DNA from: Lachnospiraceae bacterium NC2004
GTDB taxonomy: Bacteria; Bacillota; Clostridia; Lachnospirales; Lachnospiraceae
Reading direction: 5' to 3'
DNA length: 64,000 bases
NCBI GenBank assembly: GCA_000621905.1
Contig: JHXB01000004.1
Location: 152,952 to 216,951, forward strand
Positions 9,295 through 16,270 of this stretch are shown piece after piece. The notes beneath the pieces were generated by a model that did not search any database, was not told the DNA's origin, and saw only the letters and a program-made list of their open reading frames with translations. How positions within the stretch are numbered: the stretch's first letter is position 1; the number at the start of each line of letters is the position of its first letter. A program made the translations under genes and the position numbers.

Positions 9295-9762
9295 ATGCTA
9301 GTTAAATCCAAATTTTTTGGGGATGTAGATATTGAAGATGATAAGGTGATCACTTTAGTTAACGGATTGCTTGGATTTGAAGACTACACCAAGTTTGTTA
9401 TTCTTTATGATAGCGACAAGTCCGGCGGGGACACTATCTCATGGCTTCAGTCAACAGAGGAGCAGACATTGGCTCTTCCTGTAGTTAATCCGCTTTTCAT
9501 TAAAGAGGGATATAATCCTGTTATCAATGATGAGCTTTTAGAGCCACTTGGTGAGGTCGGCGAGGATGGTTACTTTGTATTGGTTACCATGCGTATACCT
9601 CATGATCCTAAGGATGTTTCATGTAACCTTAAGGCTCCTATCATCATTAATCCTGCTACCCTTTTAGGAAGTCAGATTGTAGCAGAAAATGAGGACTACG
9701 ATGTAAGATATAACATTTACGAGTCTGTACAGGCACTTAAAGAGAAGGCGGGTGATTTATAA
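9295..9762 (+). CDS. fliW: Flagellar assembly factor FliW
   Basis: A 155-residue FliW with the family pattern GLLGFEDYTKFVIL near the N-terminus and NLKAPIIINPATLLGSQIV near the C-terminus. In Bacillus FliW binds both flagellin and CsrA. When flagellin is exported, FliW is freed, sequesters CsrA and thereby relieves repression of flagellin translation. The ATG at 9295 follows AAGGAGG and gives the usual length. Its stop codon overlaps the csrA start (TAATG), so the two are translationally coupled, as expected for partners needed in fixed ratio. Confidence 0.93.
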   Translation: MLVKSKFFGDVDIEDDKVITLVNGLLGFEDYTKFVILYDSDKSGGDTISWLQSTEEQTLALPVVNPLFIKEGYNPVINDELLEPLGEVGEDGYFVLVTMRIPHDPKDVSCNLKAPIIINPATLLGSQIVAENEDYDVRYNIYESVQALKEKAGDL

Positions 9763-9983
9763 TGTTAGCACTATCAAGAAAGTCAGGTGAGGCTATCGTT
9801 GTAGGCAATAACGTAGAAATCACTGTTTTAGAAGTTAAGGGAGATCAGGTTAAGATAGGAATTGCTGCTCCTAAGAGCGTTCCTGTATATCGTAAAGAGC
9901 TTTATCTTCAGATTCAAGAGGCTAACAAGGCAGCGGCTGAGGCTGATTCGTCACCTGATGCAATTGCCAAGTTATTCTCATAA
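9762..9983 (+). CDS. csrA: Carbon storage regulator CsrA
   Basis: A 73-residue RNA-binding regulator with the standard start MLALSRKSGEAIVVGN and the core IGIAAPKSVPVYRKELY. CsrA dimers bind GGA motifs in hairpin loops or in Shine-Dalgarno sequences and block ribosome access. In this gene context its main target should be flagellin mRNA. The first flagellin leader in this window has a matching hairpin (14026-14045). The start ATG overlaps the fliW stop by one base. The gene ends the unit at a strong terminator. Confidence 0.95.
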   Translation: MLALSRKSGEAIVVGNNVEITVLEVKGDQVKIGIAAPKSVPVYRKELYLQIQEANKAAAEADSSPDAIAKLFS

Positions 9984-10000
9984 TATATTGCCAAAATAAA

Positions 10001-10037
10001 GCTTCTGGTTTATTATATAAACTAGAAGCATTTTTTT
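10001..10037 (+). terminator. Rho-independent terminator after csrA
   Basis: A 13-bp stem GCTTCTGGTTTAT / ATAAACTAGAAGC with one mismatch and a short ATA loop is followed by A and seven T. It ends the flgM-to-csrA unit. Confidence 0.9.
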
Positions 10038-10060
10038 ATTGACTTTTTTAAAATCAGGGT

Positions 10061-10087
10061 TAATAAAGACTAATCTTATGCCGATAT
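10061..10087 (+). promoter_or_regulatory. Putative sigma-28 promoter for flaG-fliD-fliS
   Basis: TAAT (10061-10064), 15 bases, then GCCGATAT (10080-10087). The -10 half is an exact SigD consensus. The spacing is one base longer than in the other three sites of this window. It lies just after the csrA terminator and about 73 bases before flaG. Confidence 0.62.
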
Positions 10088-10160
10088 AGATGATAGCAGG
10101 GATACTATGTTTTCTTTGTGTACCTATTTTGTTTTATATATCACATGGAGGTGATTTGTT

Positions 10161-10631
10161 ATGGCTATTGAAGCGTTATCAAACCCATCATCAGTAATCA
10201 ATTCTATTAATAGTGCGCAGACTACTGCTCCTACTGTTCAGGTGACACCACCGGAGTCTTCGTCTTCTAATTACGCAAGACCGGAGAATGTAGAGAGCTC
10301 TTCAACTGATGTTACTTCTGCACCTAAGAATAGAAATGATATCAATATCGCTTCAGAGGAGGCAGACGAGCAAGGACGCTACGAGGTTGAGAATGCCAAG
10401 GATGTTTCGCCTGAGAAGGTTAAGAAGGCTGTTAACGAGATTAACAAGAAGATTAGACCTACGCATACATCTTGTCAGTTCTCATATCACGAAGAGACTA
10501 ATCGTATATCTATTAAGGTTATCGATGATGAGACAGAGAAGGTTATTAGAGAGATTCCACCAGAGAAGACGCTGGATATGATCGCTAAGACCTTGGAACT
10601 TGAGGGTATCTTAGTTGACGAGAAACGCTAA
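10161..10631 (+). CDS. flaG: FlaG family protein
   Basis: A 156-residue protein. The C-terminal third (QFSYHEETNRISIKVIDD then REIPPEKTLDMIAKTLELEG) is the FlaG domain. The N-terminal part is low complexity and rich in Ser, Thr and Pro. FlaG proteins influence filament length in some bacteria, but the mechanism is unclear. The gene follows the csrA terminator and a putative sigma-28 promoter, and precedes fliD by 34 bases, as yvyC precedes fliD in Bacillus. The start ATG follows GGAGGTGAT. Confidence 0.9.
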   Translation: MAIEALSNPSSVINSINSAQTTAPTVQVTPPESSSSNYARPENVESSSTDVTSAPKNRNDINIASEEADEQGRYEVENAKDVSPEKVKKAVNEINKKIRPTHTSCQFSYHEETNRISIKVIDDETEKVIREIPPEKTLDMIAKTLELEGILVDEKR

Positions 10632-10665
10632 GCGTCAGACGTCTTTATAGAATGGAGGGATTGTC

Positions 10666-12906
10666 ATGGGTGGCATAAGATTGACAGGTATGGCTTCCGG
10701 ATTGGATACGGATTCCATAGTACAAGGTCTTACATCTGCATATCAGGTGAAGATTGATAAAGTAACCAAAAGAAAGAAGAAGGTTGAGCTCCAGAAGGAT
10801 GCTTGGGCTACAATCAATTCAAGTATATTAAGTTTTTACAAGGGTAGTTTGTCTAAGATTAAGACAAGAGGTAACTACTCTGCTAAGAAGGCAAGTGTGT
10901 CAGGTTCTAACAGTAATCTTGCAACTGTTAAGGCATCTTCTACAGCTGCTAACGGTACATACAAGATGAAAGTTAAATCTGTGGCATCGTCTGCATTTAT
11001 CTCAGGAGCCAATGTTAAAGGCTCTACATTTAATGCGACATACAATGCTACTAACACTACTAAGTTTGAGGATATGAATATCGACTCGCTTACCGGCAAG
11101 ACTCTTACATTTACTGGTACAGAGAGTGTTGTTAAGAAGGATGAGTCTGGCAACAAGCTTTTTACACTCTCTAAGAATGGAGAGGCTCAAGGAATTGATA
11201 TTTATAATGAAGACGGCACTGTTAAAGAGACTAAGACAGAGGCTACTAAAGCAGAGATTGATGCATATCTTGCTAAGTTAAAGCAAGATGATCCTTCATA
11301 TAATGCAGCTGATTATAAGAGAGAAGAAGCAAGAGAGGACGTATCTAAGGATTACACTTATACATTTGATGCATCAAGTTCGGTTTCAGATCTCAACAAT
11401 TATCTTAAGAATAATGGTATCAATAATCTTACGGCCAGCATGAAGGACGGCGCTTTGACATTTAAGAATACGGCCGATTATACCAAGAACGAAGATGGCA
11501 CTATTAAGAAAGCCAACGCATCTTACAATATTACAGGAGATGCACTTACTACTTTGGGATTTGAGTCAGCCAGTATAGATGTTGATGTGACTGCAACTCA
11601 GGGTGAAGATGGTAACTATACATACAATACATCGGTTTCAACTACAGGTTCGCCTCTTACATACAGTGTTGAGGATTCCAGCCTTAAGGGTAAGGATAAG
11701 TTATTCCAGTTTTTAGGTGACTCAATTACAGGAACGGCCCAGACTGAAGAAGGAACTGGCAAGAAGTACATAGAATTTCAGCTAGCAGTTGGAGACGAGG
11801 ACATTCAGACGATTAAGTTATATGATGATATGACTGCCAATGATTTTGCTGATGCTGTATCTGAGGCTTCTGAGGGCAAGATTACAGGTAAGTACGATCA
11901 GGAGAATGGAAGATTCTTCTTTAACTCGAGTGAGACAGGTTCTGAGAACAATTTTACTCTTACAGCCGAGGGTGACGCGGCCAATCAGGCGCTTGATAAG
12001 CTCGGATTGGTTGAGGATTCGGCTATATATACAACATCTTCTGTTAAGGGTAAGGTTCAGAGTGCAACTGATGCAGTAATCGAGTTGAACGGAGCTGAGA
12101 TTTCATCTTCAACGAATACGGTTAATGTTTCAGGTTTGGGATTGACCGTTACTGTTGAGAATGCTGATCCTGACACTGAGCTTACTGTTAACGTAAGTAA
12201 TGATACAAGTGAAGTATACAATATGGTTAAGGATTTCCTTAAGGAATATAACAACCTTATTGCAGATCTTGCCGGTAAGTATTACGCAGAGGGTAACAAA
12301 TATGAGCCTCTTACAGATGAAGAAGAAGACGCAATGACAGAGACTCAGATTAATAAATGGAATGAGAAGGTAACTTCAGCGCTGTTCAGAAGAGATGACA
12401 GACTTAATTCTATTATGAACAATATGCGTACAACATTGGCACAGTCGGTGTCGGTTAAGGGAGCTGATGGTTCAACATCTAAGTTTTCATTGGCATCACT
12501 TGGTATTACAACCGGCGCGTGGACAGAGTATGGTGTACTTCACCTTCAGGGTGATAAGGATGATGGTGAATATGCATCTAAGGAAGATAAGCTTACCAAG
12601 ATGATTGAGGAAGATCCTGACAAGGTAATGCAGATATTAAGCAATGTGGGTCAGAATCTCTATGATAAGGTTGGTAAGATGATGAGGTCTTCTTCTCTTA
12701 ACAGTTCACAGACAATCTACTATGACAAGCAGATGAAGTCACAGATAGATGATTATGATGATGATGTTAAGAAGTTACAAGATAAGTTGACAGCAATGCA
12801 AGATAAGTACTATGATCAGTTCAGCAAGATGGAGGTTGCGATGTCTAAGATTAATGCAACCGCATCACAGCTTGGATTCCAGAGTACTACAGGAAGTCAA
12901 TACTAA
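10666..12906 (+). CDS. fliD: Flagellar filament cap protein FliD
   Basis: A 746-residue HAP2. It begins with the FliD N-terminal signature (RLTGMASGLDTDSIVQGL) and ends with the long amphipathic helix region (DYDDDVKKLQDKLTAMQDKY, then FSKMEVAMSKINATASQLG). FliD forms the pentameric cap that guides flagellin folding at the filament tip. It is longer than most, with a Lys-, Thr- and Asp-rich central expansion containing repeated ATKAEI/KRE-type segments. The ribosome site is GGAGG. The next gene is fliS, separated by a hairpin-forming gap. Confidence 0.93.
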   Translation: MGGIRLTGMASGLDTDSIVQGLTSAYQVKIDKVTKRKKKVELQKDAWATINSSILSFYKGSLSKIKTRGNYSAKKASVSGSNSNLATVKASSTAANGTYKMKVKSVASSAFISGANVKGSTFNATYNATNTTKFEDMNIDSLTGKTLTFTGTESVVKKDESGNKLFTLSKNGEAQGIDIYNEDGTVKETKTEATKAEIDAYLAKLKQDDPSYNAADYKREEAREDVSKDYTYTFDASSSVSDLNNYLKNNGINNLTASMKDGALTFKNTADYTKNEDGTIKKANASYNITGDALTTLGFESASIDVDVTATQGEDGNYTYNTSVSTTGSPLTYSVEDSSLKGKDKLFQFLGDSITGTAQTEEGTGKKYIEFQLAVGDEDIQTIKLYDDMTANDFADAVSEASEGKITGKYDQENGRFFFNSSETGSENNFTLTAEGDAANQALDKLGLVEDSAIYTTSSVKGKVQSATDAVIELNGAEISSSTNTVNVSGLGLTVTVENADPDTELTVNVSNDTSEVYNMVKDFLKEYNNLIADLAGKYYAEGNKYEPLTDEEEDAMTETQINKWNEKVTSALFRRDDRLNSIMNNMRTTLAQSVSVKGADGSTSKFSLASLGITTGAWTEYGVLHLQGDKDDGEYASKEDKLTKMIEEDPDKVMQILSNVGQNLYDKVGKMMRSSSLNSSQTIYYDKQMKSQIDDYDDDVKKLQDKLTAMQDKYYDQFSKMEVAMSKINATASQLGFQSTTGSQY

Positions 12907-12914
12907 TGTGTATC

Positions 12915-12952
12915 GTACGTCGGACGATATCATATGATTTTGTCCGGCGTAC
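12915..12952 (+). other. Hairpin between fliD and fliS
   Basis: GTACGTCGGAC (12915-12925) pairs with GTCCGGCGTAC (12942-12952) with one G-T wobble and a 16-base loop. No T run follows, so it is more likely an mRNA processing or stabilising element than a full terminator. Confidence 0.55.
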
Positions 12953-12981
12953 TTACATTTGACTTAAGGAGGCTTAATATA

Positions 12982-13365
12982 ATGGCATACAGAAACGCAG
13001 CACAGATATACGGTCAGAATAAGATATTAACCGCAACACCTGCAGAGTTGACTTTGATGCTTTATGAAGGAGCAATTAAGTTCTGCAACAAGGCGATTGA
13101 TGCGGTAGACAATAATGATGTTGTTGAAGCACATAAGAATATTCGTAAGGTAGAGAATATAATCATTGAGTTTCAGGCTACATTGGATCACAAGTACGAG
13201 GTAGCCAAGGATTTTGATATCATTTATGATTATGTATATAGAAAGCTTGTAGAGGCGAATATCAAGAAGGACAGAGAGACACTTGAGGAAGTCCTTAAGG
13301 AACTCAGAGACTTAAGAGACAGCTGGAAGATTATTATGAAGACTGCCAACAGTCCTGCCAGATAA
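12982..13365 (+). CDS. fliS: Flagellin export chaperone FliS
   Basis: A 127-residue helical protein starting MAYRNAAQIYGQNKI and carrying the FliS motif TATPAELTLMLYEGAIKFCNKA. FliS binds the flagellin C-terminus and prevents polymerisation in the cytoplasm. The ATG at 12982 is chosen because AAGGAGG precedes it and the residues before it are not FliS-like. It lies directly downstream of fliD, the standard order. Confidence 0.94.
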   Translation: MAYRNAAQIYGQNKILTATPAELTLMLYEGAIKFCNKAIDAVDNNDVVEAHKNIRKVENIIIEFQATLDHKYEVAKDFDIIYDYVYRKLVEANIKKDRETLEEVLKELRDLRDSWKIIMKTANSPAR

Positions 13366-13400
13366 TCAGCGGGATAGATTACGAGATATGAGGTGTTACT

Positions 13401-13883
13401 GTGCAAGAGACTATCAGAAATATCAAGATACTTAGAGATTGCATGACCAGAAAAGAGAATATCCTGAATAACCTGATTGACATGACCAGGGAACAGGAAG
13501 CGTATCTTTCCGGAGATGAATTTGATGTAGATGTATTTGATGGGATGATAGATGCCAAAAATTTGATGCTTGATGAGTTGAATTCAGTAGACAACGGCTT
13601 TGAAAACGTGTATAATAGGGTAAGAGACGAACTTAAGGACAACTCATCATCATATGCCGATGAGATCAGAGATCTTAAGAATTGTATTCGTGAGATTACG
13701 AGCCTTAGCATGCAGCTTCAGGCTTTGGAGGAGCGTAACAGGAGTCGTTTAGAGAAGATATTCTCTTCTAAGCAGGTCGAGATAACCGGCTATAAGCGTG
13801 CAAGCAACCAGGTGAGTGCGTATTATCAGACTATGACAGGCAATGCTGCAGCGCTCAATTCAATCATGGATAAGAAAAAATAA
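13401..13883 (+). CDS. FliT-like flagellar chaperone, helical protein
   Basis: A 160-residue, charged, almost entirely helical protein. It begins at a GTG with GAGGTG upstream. Its position just after fliS is that of fliT in Bacillus, and the size and coiled-coil character fit a FliT or FlgN-type chaperone that would serve FliD. No diagnostic motif is visible to me, so the call rests on position and composition. The gene is followed by an AT-rich stretch that holds the promoter of the first flagellin gene. Confidence 0.6.
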   Translation: MQETIRNIKILRDCMTRKENILNNLIDMTREQEAYLSGDEFDVDVFDGMIDAKNLMLDELNSVDNGFENVYNRVRDELKDNSSSYADEIRDLKNCIREITSLSMQLQALEERNRSRLEKIFSSKQVEITGYKRASNQVSAYYQTMTGNAAALNSIMDKKK

Positions 13884-13904
13884 ATTTTTTTTTATAAAAA
13901 ATGT

Positions 13905-13930
13905 TAAGTTTTTGAAAGTTTATCCGATAT
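13905..13930 (+). promoter_or_regulatory. Putative sigma-28 promoter of the first flagellin gene
   Basis: TAAG (13905-13908), 14 bases, TCCGATAT (13923-13930). This is the best SigD-like match of the four in the window. It implies a leader of about 130 bases before the flagellin ATG. Confidence 0.78.
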
Positions 13931-13937
13931 ATTTAAT

Positions 13938-13999
13938 GTAAGCAACAGATAAATGCTTACTACAATTGAATAACATGAGATAATAACTCTCTAGAGAGT
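13938..13999 (+). promoter_or_regulatory. Two hairpins in the 5' leader of the first flagellin mRNA
   Basis: GTAAGCA (13938-13944) pairs perfectly with TGCTTAC (13954-13960), right at the expected transcript 5' end. ACTCTCTAGAGAGT (13986-13999) is a perfect 14-base palindrome. Such 5' structures are known to stabilise abundant mRNAs. Confidence 0.55.
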
Positions 14000-14025
14000 C
14001 ATTATAGAACTTATTTATTAAGCAC

Positions 14026-14060
14026 CAGTGATAAGGATGTCACTGTATATTCAAGGAGGA
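14026..14060 (+). promoter_or_regulatory. Putative CsrA-binding sites in the first flagellin leader
   Basis: CAGTGA (14026-14031) and TCACTG (14040-14045) form a perfect 6-bp stem presenting the loop TAAGGATG. The loop holds AAGGAUG, close to the CsrA consensus RUACARGGAUGU. A second GGA-containing site, AAGGAGGA (14053-14060), is the Shine-Dalgarno itself. Two adjacent sites, one on the ribosome site, is the arrangement CsrA uses on Bacillus hag mRNA. Confidence 0.68.
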
Positions 14061-14066
14061 ATTATT

Positions 14067-14885
14067 ATGGTAGTACAACACAACATGCAAGCAGCAAACA
14101 CAAACAGATACTTAAACGTATCAGTTAAGGCACAGGCAGGCGTAACTGAGAAGTTATCTTCTGGTTACAGAGTAAACCGTGCAGCAGATGATGCAGCAGG
14201 ACTTAACATTTCTGAGAAGATGAGAGCACAGATTAGAGGTCTTAATCAGGCTAACAGAAACTCAGAGGATGGTATCTCACTTATCCAGACAGCAGAGGGT
14301 GCTCTTCAGGAGATCCACACCATCTTACAGCGTATGAGTGAGCTTGCTACCCAGGGTGCTAACGATACCAACGTAACCGCTGACCGTCACGCTCTTAAGC
14401 TTGAGCTTACAGCGCTTTCATCAGAGATTACACGTATCGCTAATACAACCGAGTTCAACACAATGAAGCTTCTCTCTGGTAACTTCAAGAGCAAGAACCT
14501 TCAGGTTGGTGCTAACTACATGCAGCACATCTCTATCTCAATTTCTGGTATGACAGCTTCTAAACTTCATGTTCAGAACAGCAAGTTGCAGATCAGTAAC
14601 TACAAAGTTGCTACTGCTACAATTTCAGTAATTCACGCAGCTATCAATAAGGTTTCTGACCAGAGATCACAGCTTGGTGCATTACAGAATCGTCTTGAGC
14701 ATACCATTAACAACTTGAGCAATGTTGCTGAGAACTTACAGGCAGCTGAGTCACAGATTCGTGATACAGATATGGCTACAACGATGGTTGAGTACAGCAA
14801 GAACAATATCATTCAGCAGGCTGCTCAGTCAATGCTTTCACAGGCTAATCAGTCTACGCAGGGTGTATTATCATTGCTTCAGTAA
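14067..14885 (+). CDS. fliC: Flagellin (first copy)
   Basis: A 272-residue flagellin. The conserved D0/D1 ends are clear: N-terminal MVVQHNMQAANTNRYLNVS and KLSSGYRVNRAADDAAGL, and C-terminal RDTDMATTMVEYSKNNIIQQ with AQSMLSQANQ. Almost no variable D2/D3 region is present, so this is a minimal filament protein. The start is the ATG at 14067 after CAAGGAGGAATT; an in-frame ATG 39 bases earlier has no good ribosome site. It differs from the second copy at only about six residues. Transcription is probably by sigma-28, and translation is probably repressed by CsrA through the leader. Confidence 0.95.
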   Translation: MVVQHNMQAANTNRYLNVSVKAQAGVTEKLSSGYRVNRAADDAAGLNISEKMRAQIRGLNQANRNSEDGISLIQTAEGALQEIHTILQRMSELATQGANDTNVTADRHALKLELTALSSEITRIANTTEFNTMKLLSGNFKSKNLQVGANYMQHISISISGMTASKLHVQNSKLQISNYKVATATISVIHAAINKVSDQRSQLGALQNRLEHTINNLSNVAENLQAAESQIRDTDMATTMVEYSKNNIIQQAAQSMLSQANQSTQGVLSLLQ

Positions 14886-14907
14886 TCGATTGATTATAAG
14901 AGCATTT

Positions 14908-14936
14908 AAAGGGATCGGGTTATCCGGTCCCTTTTA
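14908..14936 (+). terminator. Terminator after the first flagellin gene
   Basis: GGGATCGG pairs with CCGGTCCC (one wobble) around a short loop, with flanking A and T runs (AAA before, TTTT after). Confidence 0.85.
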
Positions 14937-15002
14937 TTGTGCCTGGAAACGCTTATAAACAGGCGGTTTTACAAGTTTTTAAAAAAATATTAAAAAAGGG
15001 GT

Positions 15003-15028
15003 TAAGTAATTGACTTATAGGTCGATAT
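15003..15028 (+). promoter_or_regulatory. Putative sigma-28 promoter of the second flagellin gene
   Basis: TAAG (15003-15006), 14 bases, GTCGATAT (15021-15028). The leader is only about 50 bases. It holds a hairpin ACTGAA-TTT-TTCAGT (15049-15063) without a GGA loop, so the only CsrA-type motif is in the Shine-Dalgarno (15071-15080). Confidence 0.75.
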
Positions 15029-15085
15029 ATATAGTGTAAGAAATAACAACTGAATTTTTCAGTATTCATTCAAGGAGGAATTATT

Positions 15086-15904
15086 ATGGTAGTACAGCAC
15101 AATATGCAAGCATCTAACACAAACAGATACTTAAACGTATCAGTAAAGGCACAGGCAGGAGTAACTGAAAAGTTATCTTCAGGATATAGAGTTAACCGTG
15201 CAGCAGATGATGCAGCAGGTCTTAACATTTCAGAGAAGATGAGAGCTCAGATCAGAGGTCTTAATCAGGCTAACAGAAACTCAGAGGATGGTATTTCACT
15301 CATCCAGACAGCAGAGGGTGCTCTTCAGGAGATCCACTCAATCTTACAGCGTATGAGCGAGCTCGCTACACAGGGTGCTAACGACACCAACGTAACAGCT
15401 GATCGTCACGCTCTTAAGCTTGAGCTTACAGCACTTTCTTCAGAGATTACACGTATCGCTAACACAACCGAGTTCAACACAATGAAGCTCCTTTCTGGTA
15501 ACTTCAAGAGCAAGAACCTTCAGGTTGGTGCTAACTACATGCAGCACATCTCTATCTCAATTTCTGGTATGACAGCTTCTAAACTTCATGTTCAGAACAG
15601 CAACTTGAAGATCAGTAACTACAAGGTTGCTACAGCTACAATTTCAGTTATCCATGCAGCTATCAACCAGGTATCAGATCAGAGATCACAGCTTGGTGCA
15701 TTACAGAACAGATTAGAGCATACAATTAACAACTTGAGCAACGTTGCTGAGAACTTACAGGCAGCTGAGTCACAGATTCGTGATACAGATATGGCTACAA
15801 CAATGGTTGAGTACAGCAAGAATAACATCATTCAGCAGGCTGCTCAGTCAATGCTTACTCAGGCTAACCAGTCTACACAGGGCGTATTGTCATTACTACA
15901 GTAA
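15086..15904 (+). CDS. fliC: Flagellin (second copy)
   Basis: A 272-residue flagellin with the same ends as the first copy (KLSSGYRVNRAADDAAGL, RDTDMATTMVEYSKNNIIQQ). Differences are about six conservative changes, for example Ala to Ser at residue 10, Thr to Ser in IHSILQ, and Lys/Gln/Asn exchanges near HVQNSNLKIS. Nucleotide identity is also high, with scattered synonymous changes, which suggests gene conversion or recent duplication. It has its own sigma-28-like promoter and terminator but a much shorter leader. The same ribosome site CAAGGAGGAATT precedes the ATG. Confidence 0.95.
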   Translation: MVVQHNMQASNTNRYLNVSVKAQAGVTEKLSSGYRVNRAADDAAGLNISEKMRAQIRGLNQANRNSEDGISLIQTAEGALQEIHSILQRMSELATQGANDTNVTADRHALKLELTALSSEITRIANTTEFNTMKLLSGNFKSKNLQVGANYMQHISISISGMTASKLHVQNSNLKISNYKVATATISVIHAAINQVSDQRSQLGALQNRLEHTINNLSNVAENLQAAESQIRDTDMATTMVEYSKNNIIQQAAQSMLTQANQSTQGVLSLLQ

Positions 15905-15925
15905 TTTACTATATAATATATATGA

Positions 15926-15954
15926 GAAACCAGCATTTGCTGGTTTCTTTTTTT
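15926..15954 (+). terminator. Terminator after the second flagellin gene
   Basis: A perfect 10-bp stem GAAACCAGCA / TGCTGGTTTC with a 2-base loop is followed by seven T. Confidence 0.93.
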
Positions 15955-16005
15955 ATCATAATAATGTATAATTATATCTATATAGCTTATCTAGGAGGTA
16001 TTATA

Positions 16006-16257
16006 ATGGGACGTGATGTTATAATTAATGGAATCGGTGAAGTGACTGATTTATTGTATCAGCAGAAGATACCTGAGGGATATTCAAGACTTAACGGATT
16101 GATTCAGGATTTGAGTGTATATATAACTACTATTACGGATGAAGAGCAACAGGCTGCCCTCTTAGAGACTGTTAAAGAGGCTTTGGCGGCTATGCAGGAT
16201 AATGATACAACTCTTCTTGCAGACATTTTACAGTATGAATTAGTAGAGAAATTATAA
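16006..16257 (+). CDS. Small acidic protein upstream of Maf, unknown function
   Basis: An 83-residue acidic helical protein (MGRDVIINGIGEVTDLLYQQ at the start) that I do not recognise. The ATG at 16006 follows AGGAGG at good distance; the longer in-frame reading upstream crosses the flagellin terminator and is rejected. The stop lies 13 bases before the Maf gene, so the two are almost surely cotranscribed. Size, charge and place suggest a small partner or chaperone in flagellin modification, but nothing in the sequence proves it. Confidence 0.7.
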   Translation: MGRDVIINGIGEVTDLLYQQKIPEGYSRLNGLIQDLSVYITTITDEEQQAALLETVKEALAAMQDNDTTLLADILQYELVEKL

Positions 16258-16270
16258 AGGTGGTACAATA

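Noticed and set aside
10875..11156. Minus-strand open frame within fliD
   Set aside because: Its composition is what the complement of a Ser/Thr/Lys-rich gene gives. There is no start signal.
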